Assembly: GCA_023433445.1 (NCBI GenBank)
Contig: JAEZCS010000164.1
Location: forward strand, 1 to 12,946
DNA length: 12,946 nucleotides
Origin: Pseudomonadota bacterium
GTDB lineage: Bacteria > Pseudomonadota > Alphaproteobacteria > Sphingomonadales > Sphingomonadaceae
Direction of reading: 5' to 3'
Shown here: positions 1 to 7,562 of the stretch, in pieces
Numbering within the stretch: the stretch's first letter is position 1
Layout of the letters: each line of letters begins with the position of its first letter
The notes under the pieces: model-generated
Told to the model about the DNA's origin: nothing
What the model saw: the letters and a program-made list of their open reading frames with translations, nothing else
Database searches by the model: none
Position numbers and translations under genes: made by a program

Positions 1-639
1 GATGCCGGGCAGCAGATCGTCGAGCTGGAATTTCTGGCCGACTGGTTTGCGACCGGCGAGCGGCGGGAACGGTCGGATGCGACGAAGGCTGAGCTGTTCC
101 GCGCCGCTGACGCGCTGGATGCGCGTCATATCAAGGTGATGCCGCCGTTCCTTCCCGATGACCCGTCCGGAGACGATCTGGCGGGCGAGTTTGCCGCTTT
201 GTGCGACCAAGCGGCGGACCATGGCGTGATGATCGGGCTGGAAATGCTGCCCTTTTCGCGGCTTGCGAACCTTGGCTCGGCCCTGGACATGGTAGCGGCG
301 GCGGATGCGCCCAATGGCGGGCTGCTGGTCGACATCTGGCATGTGGTGCGGTCGGGCGGCACGATGGACGATGTTGCGCGGCTGCCCGCGCGCTTCATCA
401 TCGCCGCTGAACTGTGCGACGCCATGGCTGCGATGCAGGGCGGGATAACCGAAGATACGATGTGCCATCGCAGACTCCCCGGCGAAGGTGAGTTTGACGT
501 GCCGGGCTTTATCCGCGCGATGGGCCGGGCGGGCTATGACGGCCCCTATGGCGTGGAGATATTGTCGGACGATTTCCGCCAGTTGCCGCTGCCCGATGCC
601 GTCCGGCGCAGTTTCGACAGCAGCGCGGCGCAATTTTAG
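1..639 (+). CDS. Sugar phosphate isomerase/epimerase-like TIM-barrel protein (5' end outside window)
   Basis: The reading frame is open from base 1 and ends at TAG 637-639, so 212 C-terminal residues are visible and the true start lies upstream. The GTG/ATG near 136 are internal codons. The sequence matches the xylose-isomerase-like TIM barrel (AP endonuclease 2 / IolE-type) superfamily. A Glu in GLEM (visible residue 81), the DIWH pair (Asp111, His114) and a Glu in GVEI (residue 186) sit where this family places its divalent-metal ligands. Such enzymes isomerise, epimerise or dehydrate sugars, inosose or hydroxypyruvate-type substrates in the cytosol; the substrate cannot be told from sequence. 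An AEC permease follows 144 bp downstream on the same strand and could be functionally linked, but no direct evidence shows this. Confidence 0.85.
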   Translation, partial: DAGQQIVELEFLADWFATGERRERSDATKAELFRAADALDARHIKVMPPFLPDDPSGDDLAGEFAALCDQAADHGVMIGLEMLPFSRLANLGSALDMVAAADAPNGGLLVDIWHVVRSGGTMDDVARLPARFIIAAELCDAMAAMQGGITEDTMCHRRLPGEGEFDVPGFIRAMGRAGYDGPYGVEILSDDFRQLPLPDAVRRSFDSSAAQF

Positions 640-783
640 CGGATGACGCTGGTCCTTGCGGCGGTCGCTGATTGTGCTGCGCGCATCGGCGATTGCGCAG
701 AAAGGCGTTTGCGTCGCATCCGCCCTGTCATAGGGAGCGCGTTGCGACGGGACGCGAGCCGTCGAGCATGAGGTGCGCTGTTC

Positions 784-1722
784 ATGGCTGTGACGATTTT
801 GGGCGCTTTGGTCCCGGTCTTCGGGCTGATCCTGATCGGCTATATATGCGGGCGATATGACATATTGGGCGACCGCGCGTTCGAGGTGCTGAACCGCTTC
901 GTCATCGCGATCACCTTGCCGATCCTGACATTCCGTTCCATCGCCCATATGGACCCGAGCAACCTGGCCGTGCCGGGCATGTTCATCGCGGTGACGCTGG
1001 GGGCGCTGATCACCTATGCGTTGGCCTTTGCCATTGCGCGGCGCTTTGGCCGGTCGGGGGCCAATGCCAATATCGCGGCATTGTGCGCCTGTTTCAGCAA
1101 TACCGGCTTCATCGGTTTGCCGGTGGCTACGTTGGCATGGGGGCCCGAGGCGATCGCGCCAGTGTCCGTGACGATGCTGATCTACTCGGCGATCGTGTTC
1201 ACCGTCGGACTGGTGATGAGCGAAGTGACCGCGAGCCAGGGTCATGGGCTCGGCACGGGATTGAAGCTGGCCGCGCGGTCGACAGTGCGCAATCCGTTGA
1301 TCCTGATGGCGATGCTGGGGTGCCTGTGGTCCGTGCTGCGCCTGCCGCTGACCGGCCCGACCGACATATTGATGCAGACGCTGGCGCAGGCGACGGCGCC
1401 GTGCGCGCTGACGGCGATCGGCATCTTCATCGCGCTGCCACGACAAAGCGCCACTCCGGGGCCGATCGGCCGCGTCGTAGCGCTCAAGCTGCTGGTCCAG
1501 CCGCTGATCACGGCAGGGCTGTTGTGGATGCTGCCGCCGATCCCGCCACTATGGGCGAAGGTCGCGATCCTGATGGCGGCGATGCCGTGCGGCGCGTCGA
1601 GCTTTGTGCTGGCGGGCAAGGCGGGGCGATGGGCCATGGAATTGAGCGCGTGGGCGATCATGCTGACGACGACGATGGCGTCGGTCACGCTGGTGGGCAT
1701 GCTGTGGTGGCTGGGGGTGTAG
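784..1722 (+). CDS. AEC (auxin efflux carrier) family transporter
   Basis: This 312-residue, strongly hydrophobic protein matches the AEC family of secondary permeases (TC 2.A.69), inner-membrane carriers of small carboxylates or similar solutes. Family features seen are the N-terminal segment ending in a Gly-rich LILIGYICGR stretch (residues 15-24), the signature FSNTGFIGLP at 104-113, and a C-terminal half with a PCGASSF turn near 268-274 followed by two more hydrophobic segments. About ten membrane helices are expected in two five-helix halves; length is normal for the family. The ATG at 784 is preceded by a modest GAGG-type ribosome site. The substrate cannot be inferred; neighbouring isomerase context hints at an organic acid or sugar derivative. 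Confidence 0.9.
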   Translation: MAVTILGALVPVFGLILIGYICGRYDILGDRAFEVLNRFVIAITLPILTFRSIAHMDPSNLAVPGMFIAVTLGALITYALAFAIARRFGRSGANANIAALCACFSNTGFIGLPVATLAWGPEAIAPVSVTMLIYSAIVFTVGLVMSEVTASQGHGLGTGLKLAARSTVRNPLILMAMLGCLWSVLRLPLTGPTDILMQTLAQATAPCALTAIGIFIALPRQSATPGPIGRVVALKLLVQPLITAGLLWMLPPIPPLWAKVAILMAAMPCGASSFVLAGKAGRWAMELSAWAIMLTTTMASVTLVGMLWWLGV

Positions 1723-1795
1723 CGGTCACGGACCTTCGCTGGCTGGCGCCGTCTGCGGGGGATGATGAACAGGAGCACGGCGCGTCGATCGGCCG

Positions 1796-1835
1796 ATGTT
1801 GCTTAACATGCCGCTGACGATGCCCCTTCATCGTC
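1796..1835 (+). repeat. Two small hairpins between the permease and the hypothetical gene
   Basis: ATGTT 1796-1800 pairs with AACAT 1805-1809 over a 4-base loop, and GACGATG 1816-1822 pairs perfectly with CATCGTC 1829-1835 over a 6-base loop. They lie 74-113 bp past the permease stop. The second could be a weak terminator or mRNA stabiliser for the permease, but no T run follows, so a terminator call is not secure. Confidence 0.35.
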
Positions 1836-1882
1836 CAGAAGAGATGATCCGATAGCCGCCTGATGGAACAGCGGAGATTCGG

Positions 1883-2332
1883 GTGGTCAGCATCAATTCA
1901 AGCGGTAACGCCATTGCCAACTGGAACAGCAGGAATTCCACCGGCACGACGGACAGTTCAGGCTCGACCACCGCTGCGGAGCCGACCGTCACTGCGCCGA
2001 GCGAAACGACGAGCAGCAGTCACATAGCGCCCGCACCGATCATAATGGCAACCGCCGAACCAGCTTCAGTCTATTCGCCGCCTGCACGCACCGAGATGGG
2101 CCAGGCGCCGGTTTCATCGCGGTCGCTGGACAGCCTGCTGTCGGACGCGGGCTTCTTTTCGCGTAGCGCTGCGGCGGAAGCGCCCGGCAGCCCCGCTGTC
2201 GAGCAGATCGCCGCGAGCGCCATGCCTGCGGCTCTGAGCCAGGCGGAAGTCGTCGCACGCGCGGCTTACGCCATTGTTGCGGATGCGAGTGCCGACAGCG
2301 CTTCCTCTTCGCTCATCAAACAGTTCGGATAG
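1883..2332 (+). CDS. Hypothetical Ser/Thr/Ala-rich protein
   Basis: This 149-residue product has no family I recognise. The N-terminal ~55 residues are low-complexity and rich in Ser, Thr, Asn and Ala; the C-terminal half (about residues 75-149) is Ala/Ser-rich but contains helix-compatible segments such as SLDSLLSDAGFF and LSQAEVVARAAYAIV. No signal peptide, membrane segment or Cys/His cluster is visible. The GTG start at 1883 is the first possible start after an in-frame stop at 1853 and has GGAG at 1873-1876 at proper spacing, which supports translation. Codon use resembles neighbouring genes. It sits just upstream of the kinase/phosphatase operon, separated by about 200 bp. Whether it is a real gene is likely but not proven. 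Confidence 0.5.
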   Translation: MVSINSSGNAIANWNSRNSTGTTDSSGSTTAAEPTVTAPSETTSSSHIAPAPIIMATAEPASVYSPPARTEMGQAPVSSRSLDSLLSDAGFFSRSAAAEAPGSPAVEQIAASAMPAALSQAEVVARAAYAIVADASADSASSSLIKQFG

Positions 2333-2423
2333 GCGAGCACATCTGTTTTCGATACGGGTATGGCTTTGCGGTTGCTGCCCCCCACGTTGAGAAAGATGAG
2401 CGGTGATCTTCCGATCGACAAAG

Positions 2424-2453
2424 TTTCAGCCCTGAAAGACTAACACAGGTTAG
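2424..2453. promoter_or_regulatory. Twin short palindromes in the leader of the five-gene operon
   Basis: Two perfect inverted repeats lie almost back to back: TTTCAG 2424-2429 with CTGAAA 2432-2437 (2-base spacer) and CTAAC 2440-2444 with GTTAG 2449-2453 (4-base spacer). They lie in an AT-richer intergenic stretch (2333-2533) where the promoter of the downstream operon must be, about 80-110 bp before the first start codon. They could be operator half-sites or a small leader hairpin. I did not find a convincing -35/-10 pair nearby. Confidence 0.35.
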
Positions 2454-2533
2454 CCAAGCTGTTGTAATTTGTGGCCTTTCTTTAATCATCTCTTTCACAA
2501 TTTCCTCTAATCCCTCCACCCGAAAGGGTGAGC

Positions 2534-4135
2534 ATGCCGCGCGTGGATCACAGGATGCTGAATGGAAAGGGACGGCCTTGCTTATGGCTGGTCGCCGCCG
2601 CATCTGTCGCGGCTGGGCTTGGCGTTCTGATACATCCCGCCGCAGCCGTCATCCTGATCCCAGTACTGCTCTTCGTTACGCTGCTGCATGCGGGCGTGGA
2701 GACTTATTGGCTTATCCGCTTGCGGGACGCGCTTGGCGTCAAGGCGGGCTATCCTCTTTCCCGCAGCTTATATGCGGAAGCAATCAGGCTTATCGAGGCA
2801 AATCGCTCCATGGCACAGCGGTTTGTACAGCGTCATGCCGTGTCGGGCCTGCCCACTCGCGAAAAGCTGATCCAGGCGATGGGCCGGGGGCCAGGCGTGC
2901 TTGGCCTGATCGAATTCGCCGACTTCGACCGGCTGAGCGCCATCGACCCGGAAAAAGCGGACCAAGTGCTCGCCGAGATCGCGAGGCGCATCAGCCGCAT
3001 GGCGGGGCGCTCCCGCTTGGCCGCCCATATCGACCGGGCGCATTTCGCGCTCTGGTTCGCGGGCAGCAGCGAGGATGAAGCCGCGCCTTCCCTGCAGGCG
3101 ATCGGCTACGCCCTACAGGACCGCATGCTGATCGACGGCGAGGAGCTGCTGCCGGTCATTCGCCTGGGCCATATAGCATGCGACCCAAACATCACCCCGG
3201 CGGCAAAGTTGATTTCCCGCGCCTTTTCTCTTCTGGCGAGCGGTCACAGCATGGCGGCTGGCGCTGTCGATCAAGCCTCGAAAGCGATCAGCTGCGACTA
3301 TGCGCTGGAACAGGACCTGCGGCGCGCCATCCCAGCGGGCGAATTCGAAACATGGTTCCAGCCCTTCCTTGATGCCCGGACACAATCGGTCTGCGGCGCC
3401 GAGGCGCTGATCCGCTGGCGGCATCCGGTTCGCGGCATGATTTCCCCGGTCGAGTTCATCCCCTTGGCCGAGGCCGCAGGTCTCTCGACGGAGCTAGGCG
3501 CATGGGTGCTGGACGCCGCCTGCCGTGCCGCCGGACACTGGACGGCGATGGGGCTGCCCGGCGTAAAGGTCGCTGTCAATGTGTCGGGCCATCAACTGGA
3601 ACGGGACGGCTTCGACAGCCTGGTCGAGCGCACGCTCGGCCGTCATGGCCTGTCCCCCCGTCTACTGGAACTGGAGCTGACAGAAAGCATCGCCATGGCG
3701 GACTCCCGCACCGCCGCCCAGCTGTTCGAGCGCATTCGCGCCATGGGAGCGGCGATTTCGATCGACGATTTCGGCACCGGTTTTTCCAGCCTCAGCTATT
3801 TGAAGAAGCTGTCCTTCGACAAGCTCAAGATCGACCGAGAGTTCGTGACGGATGTCGACCGCCGCCGCGACTGTCAGGCGATCTGCCAATCGATCATCGC
3901 ACTGGCACGCGGCCTTGGCATCAGCGTTCTTGCCGAGGGTGTTGAACGGCCAGAGGAGATGCTTTGGCTACGCCGTCATGGCTGCAACCTGTTCCAGGGC
4001 TTTTATTTCGCCCGTCCCCTGCCGGAGGCCGATTTCCTCGTCTTCGCGCGTGACAGGCAGACTATCGCCAGCCTGCTCAACCCGAGCGCCCCGCCCTTCC
4101 CGGCCGAACCCAATAGCTACGCAAGGACCGCCTGA
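2534..4135 (+). CDS. Membrane-anchored degenerate-GGDEF/EAL cyclic-di-GMP phosphodiesterase
   Basis: Predicted to hydrolyse cyclic-di-GMP to pGpG at the inner face of the membrane (533 residues). Two hydrophobic segments occupy about residues 15-63. Residues ~104-235 are a GGDEF-like fold whose GGDEF signature is absent (IDRAHFAL lies there), so no cyclase activity is expected. The EAL domain (~255-505) keeps the usual catalytic set: EAL at 290-292, Asn349 in NVSGHQL, Glu381 in ELTES, the Asp pair 411-412 in IDDFGTG, Lys432, and Glu468/Glu471 in AEGVE. The ATG at 2534 is chosen over GTG at 2528 because AAGGG at 2523-2527 is correctly spaced only for the ATG. Its stop directly abuts the lipoprotein start, making it first gene of a five-gene operon. 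Confidence 0.9.
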   Translation: MPRVDHRMLNGKGRPCLWLVAAASVAAGLGVLIHPAAAVILIPVLLFVTLLHAGVETYWLIRLRDALGVKAGYPLSRSLYAEAIRLIEANRSMAQRFVQRHAVSGLPTREKLIQAMGRGPGVLGLIEFADFDRLSAIDPEKADQVLAEIARRISRMAGRSRLAAHIDRAHFALWFAGSSEDEAAPSLQAIGYALQDRMLIDGEELLPVIRLGHIACDPNITPAAKLISRAFSLLASGHSMAAGAVDQASKAISCDYALEQDLRRAIPAGEFETWFQPFLDARTQSVCGAEALIRWRHPVRGMISPVEFIPLAEAAGLSTELGAWVLDAACRAAGHWTAMGLPGVKVAVNVSGHQLERDGFDSLVERTLGRHGLSPRLLELELTESIAMADSRTAAQLFERIRAMGAAISIDDFGTGFSSLSYLKKLSFDKLKIDREFVTDVDRRRDCQAICQSIIALARGLGISVLAEGVERPEEMLWLRRHGCNLFQGFYFARPLPEADFLVFARDRQTIASLLNPSAPPFPAEPNSYARTA

Positions 4136-4855
4136 ATGAGGATCAATGCGCCTAAATTGCTGCTTGCCATCGTGGCGGCCGGCCTTGCCGGGTGCGCAGC
4201 GAAGCCGGGTGGCGAAAGCGTGCGCGCGCCCATGGTGCAGCAGGTTAGTAACGCGCAGGAGATTGAGGATGTCGTTTCCCTGCTGAACAATGGCGATGAA
4301 AAAGCTGCCCGCAAGAAGCTGGACGCCATGCTGAAGCGCGATCCTGCCGACACCGCTTCCGCCGCGCTGATGGAGAGCATCACCGCCGACCCGATGACGG
4401 CGCTGGGCAGCACCGCCTTCACTTACCGCGTCGAGGCTGGCGACACGATGCAAGGCATCGCAAAGCGGTTCCTGGGGGACGCGCGGAAGTTCTACCTGCT
4501 TAGCCGCTACAACCAGCTGACGGTGCCCGCATCGTTGAAGCCGGGGCAGACGATCAGGGTGCCGGGCACACGGCCCAAGGAAGCGCCCGCACCCGCCCGT
4601 CCGCGTGCCACGCCGGCTCCTGCCACAAAGGCTCCGCCCGCTCCCGCTGCGCCTGCTGCCACGCCGCACACCGCCGATCCGCGCCGCGCCGCTCAGTTGC
4701 GCTCGGCAGGGCTCACCGCCCTTAACAAGGGGCAGATCGGCACTGCGGTAGGACTGCTGAGCCAGGCGCAGCGCCTGGACCCCGGAAACGCATTGATTCA
4801 GCGCGACCTTGATCGCGCGCGGCGACTGCAGGCAACAGTGAGGGCACGGCGATGA
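4136..4855 (+). CDS. LysM-domain lipoprotein with TPR-like C-terminus
   Basis: A 239-residue envelope lipoprotein. Its N-terminus is a lipoprotein signal with lipobox LAGC, the lipidated Cys being residue 20. Residues ~41-85 look like a TPR-type helical pair (repeat accumulation, KKLDAMLKRDPAD). A LysM peptidoglycan-binding domain spans ~95-143 (FTYRVEAGDTMQGIAKRF through LKPGQTIRVPG). A Pro/Ala-rich linker at ~146-178 leads to a second TPR-like unit at ~183-227. It starts one base after the phosphodiesterase stop and its own TGA overlaps the kinase ATG (4852-4855), so it is probably translationally coupled to the kinase. I infer a cell-wall-facing partner or sensor for the kinase; this recalls the lipoprotein TagQ of T6SS phosphorylation pathways in role only, with no sequence homology claimed. 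Confidence 0.85.
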   Translation: MRINAPKLLLAIVAAGLAGCAAKPGGESVRAPMVQQVSNAQEIEDVVSLLNNGDEKAARKKLDAMLKRDPADTASAALMESITADPMTALGSTAFTYRVEAGDTMQGIAKRFLGDARKFYLLSRYNQLTVPASLKPGQTIRVPGTRPKEAPAPARPRATPAPATKAPPAPAAPAATPHTADPRRAAQLRSAGLTALNKGQIGTAVGLLSQAQRLDPGNALIQRDLDRARRLQATVRARR

Positions 4856-6552
4856 GCTGGGTTGGACGCTACCGGATCGATGAACTGATCGGCGAAGGGG
4901 CGATGGCGCATGTTCATCGCGCGCATGATCCCAGCATCGACCGGCCGATCGCCATCAAGCTGCTCAAGCCGGAATTGCGCGCCGACAGCGACATCGCGCG
5001 GCGGTTCGTCAGCGAAGCCCGCGCTGCCGGGATGCTGAGCCACGCCAATATCGTCACCATCTACGATGTGGGTGAGGCCGATGGTACGCCCTACATCGCA
5101 ATGGAATATATTGACGGCTGCCCACTGGATGAACTGCTCGCCGCGCAAGGGCGGATGATGACGGACAAGGTTGCCCTGCTCGGAGCACAGATAGCAAGCG
5201 CGCTCGCCTATGCCCATGGTCAGGGCGTGGTGCATCGTGACATCAAGCCATCCAACATCCTGATCTGCGACAATGGCCGCACTGCCAAGCTGCTCGATTT
5301 CGGCATTGCCCGGATCGATGGCCGCGACACTACATCGACGCAAAGGCAGGCCGCGCGCACCCAGGTTGGCGCCGTGCTGGGCACGCCGCGCTATATGAGC
5401 CCGGAACAGGCGCTGGGCATGCCCGTCGACGCGCGATCCGACCTGTTTTCGCTGGGCGTCGTCCTGTACGAAATGGTGACCGGCAAGGTTGCTTTCACCG
5501 GCGCAGGGCTCGCCACGCTGGCCATCCAGATCGCGCAGGAACAGCCGTTGGAGATCGCCCGGCACGTGCCCGATTGCCCGAAGGGCCTGCGGTTCCTCAT
5601 CACCAAATTATTGGCGAAGAAGCCCGACCAGCGGTTCAGCAATGCCGGAGATGTAGCGGACGCTCTGCGCCGCGAATATGACGCGGCGAGAGGTGAGATC
5701 GACCAGCGGCAGGAAGGATGGGTCCAGCGCTACAGGATGCCGCTGCTGCTGGCGACGTCGGTGCTGCTGGCGCTGGGCAGCGGCATCAACTTCGTGGTGC
5801 AGCGGGAGAAGGCGGTCATGCAGGACATGGCGCTGGCTTCCGGTTCCTCCATCGCATCCTTCGTCGCGCGCAACGCAGCGCTGCATGTGGCGGAGAATGC
5901 GGGCCGTCCGGCGGCCGAGCAGGATTGGGCGCCGCTGCAAGCCTTTACTGTCGCCGCCGCGAGTGACCCCAGCCTGCGCAAGCTCGTCATCGCCGATGAG
6001 CATGACATCATCCGCGCCGCCAGCAACCCGCGACTGCTCGGCACTCGCTACCGGCCGGGAGCCGCGGCCGAGGAGCCCCTGCCCCCGACCGCAGGATCAA
6101 CAGTGACGCTGACCGATAGTGGCATGCGCTTCGTGCAGCCGGTCCGCTATGCCGGGGTGCCGTTCGGCAAGGTCGATGTCGTGATGGAGCGCGGGCGATT
6201 GGACCAGGCGCAACGCGCCGCAAGCCTGCTCTTAGCGGGGTTCGCGATCTTCGTCACATTGGTGCTAGGCATGTGCAGCGCCGCAAGCGTGCGCATTTGG
6301 AGCCGCCCGCTCCGCCGCCTGAAACGGGCGATGGAGGATGTGACGGCAGGCAACCTGTCCTTCCGCATATCGCACCGGCGCAAGGATGAGATTGGCGACC
6401 TGTTCGACGCCATGAACCGCATGGTCGCATCCATGGCCGACCGGCAGGATTATGTCGCCACGGCGCTGAAGGACGCGGAACGGGCCATGTTGATGACGCG
6501 GATCGATCCTGCGGCGTCGGCCGACGCAGCCCCGCGCAAGGGAGCGGCCTGA
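4852..6552 (+). CDS. Transmembrane Ser/Thr protein kinase with extracytoplasmic sensor and C-terminal HAMP
   Basis: A 566-residue Hanks-type kinase. The N-terminal kinase domain (~7-275) has the glycine loop GEGAMAHV (14-21), ATP-anchoring Lys36, helix-C Glu55, HRDIKPSN (128-135, catalytic Asp130), DFG at 149-151 and GTPRYMSPE (177-185), so it should be active. A first membrane helix (~296-316) is followed by about 140 extracytoplasmic residues (~317-455; Cache/CHASE-like by position, not a firm family match), then a second helix (~457-479) and a HAMP domain (~480-530) with the DEIGDLFDAMNRM motif. No output domain follows the HAMP. It overlaps the lipoprotein gene by 4 bp and the FHA gene by 1 bp. 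It plays the PpkA role next to a TagH-type FHA protein and PP2C phosphatase. The stimulus is unknown. Confidence 0.92.
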   Translation: MSWVGRYRIDELIGEGAMAHVHRAHDPSIDRPIAIKLLKPELRADSDIARRFVSEARAAGMLSHANIVTIYDVGEADGTPYIAMEYIDGCPLDELLAAQGRMMTDKVALLGAQIASALAYAHGQGVVHRDIKPSNILICDNGRTAKLLDFGIARIDGRDTTSTQRQAARTQVGAVLGTPRYMSPEQALGMPVDARSDLFSLGVVLYEMVTGKVAFTGAGLATLAIQIAQEQPLEIARHVPDCPKGLRFLITKLLAKKPDQRFSNAGDVADALRREYDAARGEIDQRQEGWVQRYRMPLLLATSVLLALGSGINFVVQREKAVMQDMALASGSSIASFVARNAALHVAENAGRPAAEQDWAPLQAFTVAAASDPSLRKLVIADEHDIIRAASNPRLLGTRYRPGAAAEEPLPPTAGSTVTLTDSGMRFVQPVRYAGVPFGKVDVVMERGRLDQAQRAASLLLAGFAIFVTLVLGMCSAASVRIWSRPLRRLKRAMEDVTAGNLSFRISHRRKDEIGDLFDAMNRMVASMADRQDYVATALKDAERAMLMTRIDPAASADAAPRKGAA

Positions 6553-7562
6553 TGTACATATTCCGCCTGTTCAACAAGGATGATGCGCTGACGCCGGTCG
6601 ATGCCCGCTTCCTGTCTGAGGGGGTACTGACCGTGGGCCGCGATCCTGCGTCGGATTGGGTGATGATCGACCCGGATCGGGAGATTTCCCGGTCGCACCT
6701 GAGCATGCGGGTCGAAAATGGGCAGCTGCTGCTCCATTGCACCGGTGCCAACGGTGTGTTCGACGCCGCGACCGAGGAACGGCTGCCCATCGGCGAGGAT
6801 ATTGCGCTGAGCCTGCCGCAATCCATTCTGCTGGGCCGCTACCGCCTGGCCGCCGATCACGCGCCGCAAGCGTCGGCCGGCGGAGCGCCGGAAAATGGCA
6901 CGCTGCTCATGACGCCCCCGCTAGGGCATCGCATCGATGTGCCGAGCGACTGGACGGACGCGCCCAGCGTTCCGCCGATCACCGCCGGCACCATGTTCGA
7001 TGCCTTTTGCGAAGGCGCAGGGATCGACGCGGCGCAATTCGGTGCGGAGGATCCGGCGGAAATCCTGCGGCGCGCGGGTGCCGTCTATCGCCAGATGGTG
7101 CTGGGCGTCGGCGACCTTCTGGCCGAGCGGGACCGGGTGCGTGGGCAGTATCAGCTTGCCCAGACGATCATCACCAGCACGAACAACAATCCGTTCAAAT
7201 GGGCGCCGACCCAGCGGCTCGCCATCGACCTGCTGTTGGCGAGCGAAGGGAGCTTCCTGTCCGGTCCCGACGCGCTTAATGCGTCTTTCCGCGACATTAA
7301 GAAGCATCTGGTGGCAACATTTCACGGCTTTCAACAGAGCCTTGCCGCCGCTGTCGAAAGCTTTGATCCCCAAGCGATCGCCTCGGCAACCGAGGGTCAG
7401 GGGTCGTTGCTTAGAAGCCGGCCGGCGCTTTGTTGGGAGGAAGCGTGCAGGCGCCATGCCGCTCTGACAGCGGAGCTGGAGGGCGAGGCAGCGACGCTCA
7501 ACGAAGCCTTTGTCGCGGCCTATGGCGAAGTCAGCGCCCAGCAGGAAGAGGACGGCCGATGA
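6552..7562 (+). CDS. tagH: FHA-domain protein with T6SS TagH-type C-terminal domain
   Basis: A 336-residue cytosolic phosphothreonine reader. The FHA domain (~20-100) keeps Gly29-Arg30, Ser46 and His49 (SRSHL) and Asn67-Gly68, the residues that read phosphothreonine. The C-terminal region (~147-275), with LLAERDRVRGQYQ, TIITSTNNNPFKWAPT and EGSFLSGPDALNASF, matches my knowledge of the C-terminal domain of type VI secretion FHA proteins (TagH/Fha), including the conserved NNP-F-K segment. In known systems Fha is phosphorylated by PpkA, promotes assembly of the T6SS, and is reset by PppA. The ATG at 6552 overlaps the kinase stop by one base, and the stop overlaps the PP2C start by four. The symbol reflects family; secretion function here is inferred, since no T6SS structural genes are visible. 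Confidence 0.85.
   Translation: MYIFRLFNKDDALTPVDARFLSEGVLTVGRDPASDWVMIDPDREISRSHLSMRVENGQLLLHCTGANGVFDAATEERLPIGEDIALSLPQSILLGRYRLAADHAPQASAGGAPENGTLLMTPPLGHRIDVPSDWTDAPSVPPITAGTMFDAFCEGAGIDAAQFGAEDPAEILRRAGAVYRQMVLGVGDLLAERDRVRGQYQLAQTIITSTNNNPFKWAPTQRLAIDLLLASEGSFLSGPDALNASFRDIKKHLVATFHGFQQSLAAAVESFDPQAIASATEGQGSLLRSRPALCWEEACRRHAALTAELEGEAATLNEAFVAAYGEVSAQQEEDGR

Noticed and set aside
677..700. Inverted repeat CTGCGC/GCGCAG after the isomerase gene as a terminator
   Set aside because: Only 6-bp arms with a 12-base loop and no T run; expected by chance in GC-rich DNA.
1083..1817. A 244-codon plus-strand frame within the permease
   Set aside because: Out-of-frame shadow with Asp/Arg/Gly-rich low-information sequence; the permease frame has the AEC signature.
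2316..2603. A 95-codon minus-strand frame in the leader of the signalling operon
   Set aside because: It overlaps the start of the EAL gene and the regulatory gap, and its product looks random.
4798..5565. A 255-codon minus-strand frame over the kinase domain
   Set aside because: It lies opposite a kinase with all catalytic motifs intact.
7430..7558. Longer N-terminus for the PP2C gene
   Set aside because: The extension lies within the FHA gene in another frame and precedes the well-placed ATGA overlap start; it has no PP2C homology.
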